Assembly (NCBI RefSeq): GCF_016858125.1 | Contig: NZ_CP064781.1 | Coordinates: 620,001 to 684,000 of the forward strand | Direction: 5' to 3' | From: Azospira restricta | GTDB taxonomy: Bacteria; Pseudomonadota; Gammaproteobacteria; Burkholderiales; Rhodocyclaceae | DNA length: 64,000 bases | In this document: positions 1-9,500 of the stretch, piece by piece | Position numbering within the stretch: the stretch's first letter is position 1 | Layout: every line of letters starts with the position of its first letter | Notes under the pieces: model-generated | Database searches by the model: none | Told to the model about the DNA's origin: nothing | What the model saw: only the letters and a program-made list of their open reading frames with translations | Position numbers and translations under genes: made by a program

Positions 1-76
1 CGGTGACGCGGTTGAGTCTGACCAGCGGCGTGTTGCCGATCAGGGCGGTGACGTTGTCGGCGATGTTCTGGGCCAT
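1..76 (-). CDS. cysK: Cysteine synthase A, N-terminal fragment (cut by window edge)
   Basis: Only the first 25 codons are in the window. They read MAQNIADNVTALIGNTPLV followed by RLNRVT, which is the characteristic N-terminus of CysK, the PLP enzyme that makes cysteine from O-acetylserine and sulfide. The ATG at 74-76 (minus strand) opens the frame and the gene continues past base 1. It lies 36 bases downstream of the EAL-domain gene and on the same strand as the sulfate-binding protein gene, which fits a sulfur-assimilation cluster. The PLP lysine and the rest of the enzyme are outside the window, so activity cannot be judged. Confidence 0.9.
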   Translation of the reverse strand, partial: MAQNIADNVTALIGNTPLVRLNRVT

Positions 77-112
77 GTCCGGCGCTCCGGGTAAGTAATG
101 ACGGGCAAAAGT

Positions 113-988
113 TTACTCGCGAATCGCCGCCAGCGTCACGGCGTCGAGCGCGAGCGGCGTTCCGGCATCGTCGCGCAGCAGCGGCGCCGGCGGCGCGAAA
201 TGGTGCCCCTGCAGGAAATCGGCGGCGAAGGCGCGCGCCAGCGCCAGCTGGCGGGCGGCGGCGACGTGCGTGGCGACGACCTCGGCGCCGGCCGCGCGCG
301 CCCGCGCCGCGGCCTCGGCGGCGACGGTCGCCGCCGGCGTCGCGCCGCGCCAGCGCTCGAGGCGGCGGACGTCGAACTTGACCAGTTCCGGGCGCAGTGC
401 GGCGAGCAGGTCGCCGCCGAGGTCCGGCCCGGCTTGGTCGATGGCGATGCGATAGCCGCGCGCACGGTAGGCGGCGAGCGCATCGGCGAGCGGCGCCGGG
501 TCGCCGGCCAGCTCGCCGGCGCGCAGCTCGAAGACGATGCGCTCGGGCGACAGGCCGCAGCGCTTGAGGATGGTTTCGAAGACCAGACCGTGCCCGGAGC
601 CGACCGCACGCACGTGGCGCGGCTCGACGTTGAGGAAGAGCAGGCCGCCGCCGCCCTTCGCCTGCTGCAGGTAGTTGAGCGCATGCAGCGTGCGGCACAG
701 GCGGTCGAGAAAGACCAGCGTCTGCGGCGACGCGGCCTGGGCGAAGACGTCGCTGGCGGTGAGCGCCTCGCCGTCGGCCGATTCGGCGCGCAGCAGCGCC
801 TCGTGGCCGACGACCTGGCGGCCGCGCACCGAGAACAGCGGCTGGAAGACGCTGCGCAGCAGCAGCCCGCCGTGCTGCGCGACGACGCCGGCCGGCGCCA
901 TCGCCAGGGCGTCGCCGGGGCAGACCTCGGGGCCGTAGGTCTTGCGGTTCTCGCGGTTCAGGTAGTGGATCAGTTCGGCGACGGGCAT
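113..988 (-). CDS. Degenerate EAL-domain protein
   Basis: The 291-residue protein is a single soluble EAL domain, the fold that hydrolyses or senses cyclic di-GMP. The signature is present as HEALLR (Glu63), followed by FLNVEP (Asn120), FEL (Glu154) and VKFDV (Lys204). Two normally conserved acidic positions look lost: the usual DDFG motif reads DQAG (Asp184, Gln185) and the loop that normally carries EGVE reads ATHVA. I infer a non-catalytic or weakened phosphodiesterase that may work as a c-di-GMP or protein-binding module. No GGDEF, PAS or membrane segment is seen. Its GGAGGG ribosome site overlaps the stop codon of the upstream sulfate-binding protein gene, so translation is probably coupled. 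Confidence in the family is high and in the loss of catalysis moderate. Confidence 0.85.
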   Translation of the reverse strand: MPVAELIHYLNRENRKTYGPEVCPGDALAMAPAGVVAQHGGLLLRSVFQPLFSVRGRQVVGHEALLRAESADGEALTASDVFAQAASPQTLVFLDRLCRTLHALNYLQQAKGGGGLLFLNVEPRHVRAVGSGHGLVFETILKRCGLSPERIVFELRAGELAGDPAPLADALAAYRARGYRIAIDQAGPDLGGDLLAALRPELVKFDVRRLERWRGATPAATVAAEAAARARAAGAEVVATHVAAARQLALARAFAADFLQGHHFAPPAPLLRDDAGTPLALDAVTLAAIRE

Positions 989-998
989 GGCATCCCTC

Positions 999-1994
999 CT
1001 ACTTGCGCTTGACCAGCTGGTCGAAGGCGGCGCCGTCGGCGAAGTGCGCCGGCTGCGCCTTCCGCCAGCCGCCGAAGACCTCGTCGATGGTAAACAGCTT
1101 CACCGCCGGGAACTGCGCCGCGTACTTCGCCGCCACCCGGGCGTCGCGCGGGCGGAAGTAGTGTTTCGCGGCGATCTCCTGCCCTTCCGGCGTATACAGG
1201 TAGTCAAGATACGCCTTCGCCAGCTTCTGCGTGCCGTGTTTTTCGGCGTACTTGTCGACGACGGCAACCGGCGGCTCGGCGAGGATCGACAGCGAAGGCA
1301 CGACCAGGTCGACCTTGTTCGGCCCGATCTCCTTCACCGCCAGATGCGCCTCGTTCTCCCAGGTGATCAGCACGTCGCCGATGCCGCGTTCGAGGAAGGT
1401 CGTCGTCGCGCCACGCGCGCCGGAGTCGAGCACGGCGACGTTGCGGTAGATGCCGGCGACCAGTTCGCGCGCCTTGGCCTCGCTGCCGCCCGGCTGCTTC
1501 AGCGCGTAGCCCCACGCCGCCAGGTAATTCCAGCGGGCGCCGCCGGAGGTCTTCGGGTTCGGCGTCACCACCGACACGCCGGGGCGCGCCAGGTCGGCCC
1601 AATCGCGGATCTGTTTCGGGTTGCCCTTGCGCACCAGGAAGACGATCGTCGAGGTGTAGGGCGAGGCGTTGTGCGGCAGGCGCTTCTGCCAGTCGGTCGG
1701 GAGCAGCTGCTGCTCGGCCAGCAGGTCGATGTCCCAGGCCAGCGCCAGCGTGACGACGTCGGCCTCCAGCCCGTCGGCGACCGAGCGCGCCTGCTTGCCG
1801 GAACCGCCGTGCGACTGGCGGATCTTCGGCACCTCGCCGCCGCCGGCCTGGACCTGGCGCGCGAAGGCGGCGTTGAACTCCTGGTAGAGCTCGCGTGTCG
1901 GGTCGTAGGAAACGTTGAGCAGCCCGCTCTGGGCGAAGGCGCTGGAGGCGAGGACGACGGCGCCGGCGAGGGCGGCGCGCAGTAGCTGTTTCAT
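999..1994 (-). CDS. sbp: Sulfate/thiosulfate ABC transporter periplasmic binding protein
   Basis: The 331-residue protein is of the Sbp/CysP family that binds sulfate (or thiosulfate) in the periplasm and delivers it to the CysTWA permease. It starts with a clear signal peptide ([21 protein letters not shown]) and contains the family regions [28 protein letters not shown] and [19 protein letters not shown]. Length matches the family. No permease or ATPase genes follow inside the window; instead a degenerate EAL gene and cysK lie downstream on the same strand. The ribosome-binding GGAG lies seven bases before the ATG and inside one arm of a 12-bp inverted repeat, so initiation could depend on RNA folding. 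Substrate preference between sulfate and thiosulfate is not decided by the sequence. Confidence 0.93.
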   Translation of the reverse strand: MKQLLRAALAGAVVLASSAFAQSGLLNVSYDPTRELYQEFNAAFARQVQAGGGEVPKIRQSHGGSGKQARSVADGLEADVVTLALAWDIDLLAEQQLLPTDWQKRLPHNASPYTSTIVFLVRKGNPKQIRDWADLARPGVSVVTPNPKTSGGARWNYLAAWGYALKQPGGSEAKARELVAGIYRNVAVLDSGARGATTTFLERGIGDVLITWENEAHLAVKEIGPNKVDLVVPSLSILAEPPVAVVDKYAEKHGTQKLAKAYLDYLYTPEGQEIAAKHYFRPRDARVAAKYAAQFPAVKLFTIDEVFGGWRKAQPAHFADGAAFDQLVKRK

Positions 1995-1999
1995 GGCGG

Positions 2000-2039
2000 G
2001 ACTCCGTTCATAGGCTGGGGAAAGCGAATGAACGGAGTC
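2000..2039 (-). promoter_or_regulatory. Leader hairpin enclosing the sbp ribosome-binding site
   Basis: A perfect 12-bp inverted repeat, GACTCCGTTCAT at 2000-2011 and ATGAACGGAGTC at 2028-2039, is separated by 16 bases. On the minus strand the GGAG at 2002-2005 is the Shine-Dalgarno of sbp, and it is fully inside the stem. Folding would hide the site. There is no T-run after it, so it is not a good terminator for ilvA. Confidence 0.5.
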
Positions 2040-2099
2040 TATTCAGCGCGCGTTATTCCGCAAAAGAATCGTTTTAGATAAAACTATAACCAAAAGGAA

Positions 2100-3611
2100 T
2101 TAACCAAGGAAAAGCTTGTACGCCGGGTTCTGCGTCTCCTCCCAGTGCGCGTAGCCGAGGTTCTGCAGGAATTCCTTGAAGGCGCCGTTCTCCGCCGCCG
2201 GCACCTGCATGCCGACCAGCACGCGGCCGTAGTCGGCGCCGTGGTTGCGGTAGTGGAACAGCGTGATGTTCCAGCCGGCGCTCATGTTGTTCAGGAAGTT
2301 CATCAGCGCGCCCGGCCGCTCGGGGAACTCGAAGCGGTAGAGGATCTCGTTCTCGATCCCCGGCACGTGGCCGCCGACCAGGTGGCGCACGTGCAGCTTG
2401 GCCATCTCGTCGTCGGTCAGGTCGAGCGTCGGGTAGCCGTGCTTCTGCAGGCTGTCGACCAGCTTCAGCGACTCGGCGCGGTTGGCGACCTGGATGCCGA
2501 CGAAGACATGCGCCTCGTTGCGGTCGTTGTAGCGGTAGTTGAACTCGGTGATGTTGTGCGAGCCGATCAGCGCGACGAACTTCTTGTAGGCGCCGGGCCG
2601 CTCGGGCAGCGTCACGGCGAGCACCGCCTCGCGCTGCTCGCCGATCTCGGCGCGTTCGGCGACGAAGCGCAGGCGGTCGAAGTTGGTGTTGGCGCCGGAG
2701 GCGACGGCGACCAGCGCCTTGTCCTTCAGCCGGTGCTTGGCGGCGTAGGCCTTGGCGCCGGCGATCGCCAGCGCGCCGGAGGGCTCGAGGATCGAGCGCG
2801 TGTCCTCGAAGACGTCCTTGATCGCCGCGCAGATGGCGTCGGTGTCGACCAGGATCACCTCGTCGAGCACCTCCTTGCAGACGCGGAAGGTCTCCTCGCC
2901 GACGAACTTGACCGCGGTGCCGTCGGCGAACAGGCCGACCTGGTCCAGCCGCACGCGGCGGCCGGCGGCGAGCGACTTCGCCATCGCGTCGGCGTCGAAG
3001 GTCTCGACGCCGATGACCTTGGTTTCCGGGCGCAGCCGCTTGATGTAGGCGCCGACGCCGGCGGCCAGCCCGCCGCCGCCGATGGCGACGAACACGGCGT
3101 GGATCGGCTTCGGGTGCTGGCGCAGGATCTCCATGCCGATCGTGCCCTGGCCGGCGATCACCTCGGGGTCGTCGAAGGGGTGCACGAAGGTCAGCTTCTC
3201 CGCCTTCTCCAGCTCCAGCGCGTGCGCGTAGGCCTCATCGTACGAGAGGCCGGCGAGCACCACCTCGCCGCCGCGGTTCCGCACCGCCTGCACCTTGATC
3301 TGCGGCGTCGTCGTCGGCATCACGATCACTGCCCGGCAGCCGATCTTGGCGGCGGAGAGCGCCACGCCCTGCGCGTGGTTGCCGGCCGAGGCGCAGATCA
3401 CGCCGCGCTTCAGCTTCTCCGGCGAGAGGTGGACGATCTTGTTGTAGGCGCCGCGCAGCTTGAACGAGAACACCGGCTGCATGTCCTCGCGCTTGAGGTA
3501 GATACGGTTGCCGACGCGCCCCGACAGGTTGGGGGCGAGATCGAGCGGCGACTCGATGGCAACGTCGTAGACCTGCGCGTTGAGGATCTTTTCCAGGTAG
3601 TCCGGGTGCAT
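2100..3611 (-). CDS. ilvA: Biosynthetic threonine ammonia-lyase
   Basis: This enzyme deaminates threonine to 2-oxobutanoate, the first committed step of isoleucine synthesis. I start it at the ATG at 3611 (MHPDYLEKIL), which follows an AGGAAG ribosome site, giving 503 residues, normal for IlvA. The PLP lysine is Lys51 in SFKLRGAYNK, and the glycine-rich phosphate loop reads GGGGLAAG. Two ACT-like regulatory domains occupy the C-terminal third, each with an ERPGA motif, so allosteric inhibition by isoleucine is expected. It is transcribed away from the pel operon; a TAGAAT at 3641-3646 on the minus strand could be its -10 element. It may read through toward sbp, as no terminator is evident in the 105-base gap. 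Confidence 0.96.
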   Translation of the reverse strand: MHPDYLEKILNAQVYDVAIESPLDLAPNLSGRVGNRIYLKREDMQPVFSFKLRGAYNKIVHLSPEKLKRGVICASAGNHAQGVALSAAKIGCRAVIVMPTTTPQIKVQAVRNRGGEVVLAGLSYDEAYAHALELEKAEKLTFVHPFDDPEVIAGQGTIGMEILRQHPKPIHAVFVAIGGGGLAAGVGAYIKRLRPETKVIGVETFDADAMAKSLAAGRRVRLDQVGLFADGTAVKFVGEETFRVCKEVLDEVILVDTDAICAAIKDVFEDTRSILEPSGALAIAGAKAYAAKHRLKDKALVAVASGANTNFDRLRFVAERAEIGEQREAVLAVTLPERPGAYKKFVALIGSHNITEFNYRYNDRNEAHVFVGIQVANRAESLKLVDSLQKHGYPTLDLTDDEMAKLHVRHLVGGHVPGIENEILYRFEFPERPGALMNFLNNMSAGWNITLFHYRNHGADYGRVLVGMQVPAAENGAFKEFLQNLGYAHWEETQNPAYKLFLG

Positions 3612-3825
3612 GGTGCGCTTCTTCCTTGAACGAAGGGCGAATTCTAGCATCCGGCACCGCCCGCCCCGGCCGGATGCGCTGCGGGCGCCGGCGACGGCAA
3701 GGCGGCAGCCGCAAGTTTCCGCTGCCGATATGACGTCGTCCCGCTATGATGCGAAGTTTTTACATTCGCCGCCGGCAAAAGCCGCGACAATTCGCGCCCG
3801 TCCACTTCCGCCCCGACCGCCGACC

Positions 3826-6585
3826 GTGAACCGCTGGCTCGCCGCCCTTGCCCTGCTCTGCCTCCTGCTGCCCGCCGCCGGCGCGACGCAGGCGCCGGCG
3901 GTCGCGCTGTTCTACGGCAAGGACGCGCCGCTCGCCGAGCTGAAGGCCTTCGACATCGTCGTCGTCGACCCCGACCACGGCCACGACCCGCAGCGCTACT
4001 GCAAGCCTTACAGCGAGCTCTACGCCTACGTCGCGGTCGGCGAGGCGCACCCCGGCCGCGGCTACTTCGCCGCCATCCCCGCTGCCGCACGGCTCGCCGA
4101 GAACCGCGACTGGGGTTCGCTGGTCGTCGACCTGGCGCACCACGGGTGGCCGGACTTCGTCGCCGCGAACATCGTCGGCCCGCTGTGGGAGCGGGGCTAC
4201 CGCGGCTTCTTCCTCGACACGCTCGACTCCTACCGGCTCGCCGAGCGCTTCGACGAGGCGGCGCAGCAGGCCGGCCTGGTCGCCGTGATCGAGACGCTGC
4301 ACCGCCGCTTCCCCGGCATCCGGCTGATCCTCAACCGCGGCTTCGAGGTCGTGCCGAAAGTGCGCGACAAGCTGCAGATGGTCGCCGCCGAGTCGCTGTT
4401 CCGCGGCTGGGACGCCGCCAACAAGCGCTATGTCGACGTACGCGCGGAAGACCGCGACTGGTTGCTCGGGCAACTACGCGCGGTGCGCGACCAATACAAC
4501 CTGCCGGTGCTGGCGATCGACTATGTGGACGCGCAGGACCGTGCGCTGACGCGCGCCACGGCGGAGCGCATCAAGGCGCTCGGCATCGTGCCCTGGGTCG
4601 CCGACGCGGCGCTCGGCACGTTCGGCATCGGCCAGCGCGAGGTCGTGCCGCGCCGCGTGCTGATGCTCTACGACGGCCGCGAGGCGCCGACGGTCGATCT
4701 CACCGCGCTGGTCCGCTACGCCGCGATGCCGATCAACCACCTCGGCTACGCGACCGACTTCCACGACCTCAACCGGCCGCTGCCCGACGGCCCGCTGACC
4801 GCCCGCTACGCCGGCGCCGTGCTGTGGACCAACCGCGACGCGCTGCGCGCGCCGGCCTTCGCCGGCTGGCTGCGGCGGCAGATCGACGCCGGGCTGCGCG
4901 TCGCCGTCTTCGGCCACTTCGGCTTTCCGCTCGACGCCGCGAACGCGCGCGCGCTCGGGCTGGCGCCGGTGACGCCGCCGGCGGCGCCGGGCAAGCCGAC
5001 GATCGCCCACCAGGACCCGCTGTTCGGTTTCGAGGAGAAGCCGCGCCCCGACCGGCGCGCGCTGCCGCCGCTGCGTCTCGCCGGCGACGGCGGTCAGCCG
5101 CTGCTGCAGCTCGCCGACGCGCAGGGCGCGCGCTACGACGCCGCCGCCTTCACGCGTTGGGGCGGCTACGTGCTCGACCCGTACACGGTGATCACCCTGC
5201 CCGGCAGCGAGCAGGCGCGCTGGATCGTCGATCCCTTCGCCTTCCTGCAGCGCGCGCTGGCGCTGCCGGCGATGCCGGTGCCCGACACCACGACCGAGAA
5301 CGGCCGCCGGCTGCTGTTCATCCACATCGACGGCGACGGCTACCCCTCGCTCGCCGAGCTGCCGGGAACGCCGATCGCCGGCCGCGCGCTGCTCGAGCAG
5401 GTGATCGAGAAATACAAGCTGCCGACGACGATGTCGGTGATCGAGGGCGAGGTCGCGCCGCACGGGCTGTTCCCGAAGCTCGCCGCGGAAATGGAGGAGA
5501 CGGCGCGGCGCACCTTCGCGCTGCCCTACGTCGAGATCGCCAGCCACACCTACAGCCACCCCTTCGTCTGGTTCCGCGCCGAGCGGCCGGCGGCGCGCGC
5601 CGACGACGCCGGCTACCACCTGCGAATTCCCGGCTACACGCTCGATCTCGCGCGCGAGATCACCGGTTCGGTCGACTACATCCGCACGCGCCTGGCGCCG
5701 CCCGGCAAGCCGGTGCGCGTGCTGCTGTGGAGCGGCGACGCCGAGCCGCAGGCGAACGCGCTGCGCATCGCCGAGGACGCCGGCCTGCTCAACCTGAACG
5801 GCGGCAACACCGTGATCTCGCGCAGCAACCCCAGCCTGACCGCGGTGTCGCCGCTCGGCCTGGCCAAGGGCGGCGTCTTCCAGACCTACGCGCCGGTGAT
5901 GAACGAGAACGTCTTCACCAACCTGTGGACCGGGCCGTTCTACGGCTACGAGCGGGTCATCGAGACCTTCCGGCTGACCGGGTCGCCGCGCCGGCTGAAG
6001 CCGATCAACATCTACTACCACAGCTATTCGGCAAGCAAACAGGCGTCGCTGAACGCGCTGCACAAGGTCTATGCCTGGGCGCTGGCGCAGTCGCCGCACG
6101 TCGTCTTCGCCTCCGACTTCATCCGCAAGGCGCGCGACTTCGACGGCATCGTCGTCGCCCGCGACGGCGACGGCTGGCGCATCCGCGGCGACGGCGAACT
6201 GCGCACGCTGCGCGCGCCGGCGGCGCTCGGCCGCCCCGACCCCGGTGCCTCGCTTGCCGTCGCCGGCCACGCCGCCGGCAGCGAAGGCCACTACGTGCAC
6301 CTCGCCGGCGGCGACGCGCTGCTCCGCTTCGCCGAGACACCCGCCGGCCGCCCCTACCTGCACGACGCCAACGCCCGCCTCGCCGCCTGGCAGGCCGACG
6401 GCGACGGCCTGCGCTTCGTGCTGCAGGGCCACCAGCCGCTCGATTTCGCGCTCGCCGGCAGCCGCGGCTGCGTCACCCGCGCCGACGGCCGGCCGCTGAC
6501 GCCGCGCCGCAGCGACGGCGACCTCCAGCACTTCCGCCTCGACCATGCTGCTGCAACGATCGAAACTCGCTGCCGCGGCCGTTGA
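3826..6585 (+). CDS. pelA: Pel polysaccharide deacetylase/glycoside hydrolase
   Basis: PelA is a periplasmic bifunctional enzyme that de-N-acetylates and trims the Pel exopolysaccharide. I place the start at the GTG at 3826, because it opens directly into a signal peptide (NRWLAALALLCLLLPAAGA); upstream in-frame ATGs would bury that signal. This gives 919 residues, close to the Pseudomonas protein. The N-terminal 270 residues form the TM1410-like hydrolase domain, in which Glu189 (AAESLF) is a possible catalytic acid. The polysaccharide deacetylase domain shows the metal and base residues in HIDGDGY (Asp502, Asp504) and SHTYSH (His574, His578). It is the first gene of the pel operon and overlaps pelB by 41 bases. 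A TATGAT at 3745-3750 may be the -10 of the operon promoter, but no convincing -35 is seen. Confidence 0.93.
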   Translation: MNRWLAALALLCLLLPAAGATQAPAVALFYGKDAPLAELKAFDIVVVDPDHGHDPQRYCKPYSELYAYVAVGEAHPGRGYFAAIPAAARLAENRDWGSLVVDLAHHGWPDFVAANIVGPLWERGYRGFFLDTLDSYRLAERFDEAAQQAGLVAVIETLHRRFPGIRLILNRGFEVVPKVRDKLQMVAAESLFRGWDAANKRYVDVRAEDRDWLLGQLRAVRDQYNLPVLAIDYVDAQDRALTRATAERIKALGIVPWVADAALGTFGIGQREVVPRRVLMLYDGREAPTVDLTALVRYAAMPINHLGYATDFHDLNRPLPDGPLTARYAGAVLWTNRDALRAPAFAGWLRRQIDAGLRVAVFGHFGFPLDAANARALGLAPVTPPAAPGKPTIAHQDPLFGFEEKPRPDRRALPPLRLAGDGGQPLLQLADAQGARYDAAAFTRWGGYVLDPYTVITLPGSEQARWIVDPFAFLQRALALPAMPVPDTTTENGRRLLFIHIDGDGYPSLAELPGTPIAGRALLEQVIEKYKLPTTMSVIEGEVAPHGLFPKLAAEMEETARRTFALPYVEIASHTYSHPFVWFRAERPAARADDAGYHLRIPGYTLDLAREITGSVDYIRTRLAPPGKPVRVLLWSGDAEPQANALRIAEDAGLLNLNGGNTVISRSNPSLTAVSPLGLAKGGVFQTYAPVMNENVFTNLWTGPFYGYERVIETFRLTGSPRRLKPINIYYHSYSASKQASLNALHKVYAWALAQSPHVVFASDFIRKARDFDGIVVARDGDGWRIRGDGELRTLRAPAALGRPDPGASLAVAGHAAGSEGHYVHLAGGDALLRFAETPAGRPYLHDANARLAAWQADGDGLRFVLQGHQPLDFALAGSRGCVTRADGRPLTPRRSDGDLQHFRLDHAAATIETRCRGR

Positions 6586-9500
6586 GCGCCCGCGGCTGGC
6601 GCCGCCGTGGTCGATCGCCGTGCTCGGCGCCGGCGTGCTGCTCGTGCTCGCCGCGATCTATCCGCACGAGACGCTGGTCAAGCGCCTGCTGAAGGCACCG
6701 CCCGACCACGTCACCGAGGCCTACCTGGTCAACCTCCTGCGCACCGAGCCCGGCAACCCGCAGCTGCGCCTGCTGCTCGCGCGCAGCCAGCTGCAGTCCG
6801 GCCTGTACGGGGACGTGCAGCAGACGCTGGCGCCGGCGCTGGCCGCCGCCGACGCGGCGCTGCGCGAGGAGGCGCTGTGGCTGCTCTGGCAGAGCGAGGC
6901 GCAGCAGTACCGGCGCCTCGCCGACGGCACGCCGGAGCAGGCGGCGGCGCGCGACGCGCTGCGCCGGCGGCTGGTCGAGCTGGCCGAGGGCGACTGGGGC
7001 GAAGCCGTGCTGATCGAGATCGCGCGCAAGGCGATCGTCTTCGGCGAGCTCGGCGTCGGCCGCCGGCTGTTCGCGCGCCTCGCCGCGCGCGGCGGCGGCC
7101 ACAACTATTTCTGGTACGCCGACGCCGCACGCAGCGCGCTCGCCAGCGGCGAACACCGCGCCGCCGCCGAGTTCTACCTGATCGCGCGCGCGCAGGCGGC
7201 GACCGTCGCCGAACAGCGCCGCTACTTCGTCGACGCGCTGCGCGCACTGCGCGCCGGCGACCGCAACGACGAGGCGCTCGACCTCGCCGAACGCGAGCTC
7301 GCCGTGGCGCCGCAGCTGGCCGACGATGCGGAAGCGCTCGAGCTGCTGGTGCGCATCGCGCGCGCCGCGCGCCGGCCGGATCTCGCCGACAAGTACGCGC
7401 GCCGGCTGCTGCGCCTGTCGCTGCTCGAGCAGTGGCGGCGCGAGCAGCTGGCGCTCGCCGGCTTCGACGCGCGGCCGCGGCGCGTGGCGCTCGCCGACGA
7501 CGCGCGCGGCGGGCCGCAGCTGCCCTTCGACGACCGCATCTACACCCTCGGCTTCGAGGCCTTCCTCGACAACCGCAAGCTCGACGACGCGTGGAAGGTG
7601 GCGGCGTCGGCGGTGCGCCAGGCGCCGGACCACCTCGGCTGGCGCGAGCGGCTGGCGCGCGTCTCGGAATGGACCGGGCGGCCGCGCATCGCGCTCGAAC
7701 AGTGGCTGTACGTCGCCCGCGCGAGCAACCGCGACGAGGCCTGGCAGGCGGTGCTGCGCCTCGCCCCCGGCCTCTTCGACGACGCGGCGTTGCGCGCGGC
7801 GCTGCATTACCAGCTGGCGCACCGGCCCGACGACGGGAAACTGATCCGCGAACTGGCCGCCACCTACGAGCGCCTCGGCGACCCGCAGGGCGGCCTGCGC
7901 GTCCTCGAACAGGCCTATCAACGCACCCGGCAGCCGGCGCTGCTCGAAGCGCTGGCCGAGCTCGCCGAACGCGCCGGCGACGACGCGCGCGCACTCGCCT
8001 ACTGGCAGCGGCTGCTCGCCGAGGCGCCGCTGACGCCGGCGCGCGCGCTGCGCGTCGCCACCCTCTACCTGCTGCGCGGCCAGGCCGAGGACGGCCTGCG
8101 CCTGCTCGAACAGGCACGCGCCGACGCCGGCGACGACGACCTCGCCTTCTGGCGGCTGACCGCGGAGACCGCCGCGCTGACGCGGGCCGACGCCACCGCG
8201 CTCGACGCCTACCGCCGCCTGGTCGGCAACGTCGCCGCCGAGCGCGGCGACTACGAGGCGCTGCGACTGCTGCTGGAGGAACAGCCGCTCGCCGCGGCGC
8301 AGGTCGCCAGCGCCGCCTGGCGGCGTTTCCGGCAGCCGCCCGACCTGGTCAACGCGCTCGCTCACTACGCGCAGGGCGAACACTGGCCGGAGATCGGCCG
8401 CCTGCTCGCCGAGCTCGACGGCGAGCAACTGCACGAACTGCGCCGGCGCGCCGATTTCCTGCGCCTGTCGGCGCAGTACCGGCTGCACGCCGGGCAGCCG
8501 CGGCAGGCGCGCCAGGAACTGGAGGCGGCGCTGCGGCTGGCGCCGGAATCGACGGCAACGCAACAGGCGCTGCTCTGGCTGCTGATCGACGGCGGCGACC
8601 CGGCCGCGCTGCGCGGCGCGCTCGCCGCCGCCGAAGGCGACTGGCGCAGCCAGCCGGCGCTGCACGACGCGCTCGCCGCCGCCTACCAGGCGCTGTCGCT
8701 GCCCCAGGTCGCACTCGAGCGCTACCTGACGCCGCGACTGGCCGCGCACCGCGGCGATTTCCTGTGGCTGATGAACTACGCCGACGCGCTCGAGCAGAAC
8801 CAGGAGGCCGACCGCGCCTGGCGGCTGCGCCGGCAGCTGCTGCGGGAGCAGCGGCAGCAGGCAGCCGGCCGCGACAGGCCGGACGCAGCGGCGACGGACG
8901 ACGGCTCCCGCCTGCGCCGCGCCATCCGCACCCGGCTGGCGATCGGCCAGCGCGGCGGCGACGCCGGCTTCGCCGCGCTGCGCGAACTGCTGCGCCTCGA
9001 CCGCGACGGCGAGCGGCGGCTGTCGCCGGCGGCCCGGGACGTCGCCCTCGGCTGGCTGCTCGACCGGAACCAGCACGCGGCCGCGCGCGGCTGGCTGTGG
9101 CAGCAGTACGCGCGCACGACGGCGCGACCGCTGTGGGGCGAGATCTCGCTGGCGCTGGCCGAGGACGACGTCGCCCAGGCCAGCGAGCTGCTGGCGCGCC
9201 ACGGCGAGCGCCTGCCGCGCTACGACCGGATCAACGCCGCGCTGCGCGGCGGCGACCTACGCGCGGCGCAGAGCGACGCCTTCGCCACGCAGACCGAACA
9301 GGCCGCCGACGACCCGCTGCACCTGCAGTTGAGCGACGCGCTGCTGGCGCATTCCGACCATCTCGGCGGCGCGCTGGCGGCGCGCCGGGTCGGCGGCGTC
9401 GACGAGCGCGAGCAGGCGGCGCACTGGCACCTCGCGCTGTCGCCGCGGCTGACGCTGGACCTCGCGCTCGGCAGCATCGCCCGCGACAACCGCGAACCGC

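Noticed and set aside
98-1012. Long plus-strand open frames opposite the EAL, sbp and ilvA genes.
   Set aside because: High GC content keeps the antisense frames open; the encoded sequences are arginine/alanine/glutamate-rich with no family features, whereas the minus-strand products are well-known proteins.
3722-3750. Sigma70 promoter for the pel operon.
   Set aside because: TATGAT at 3745-3750 is acceptable as a -10, but no -35 with proper spacing is found, so it is not listed as a feature.
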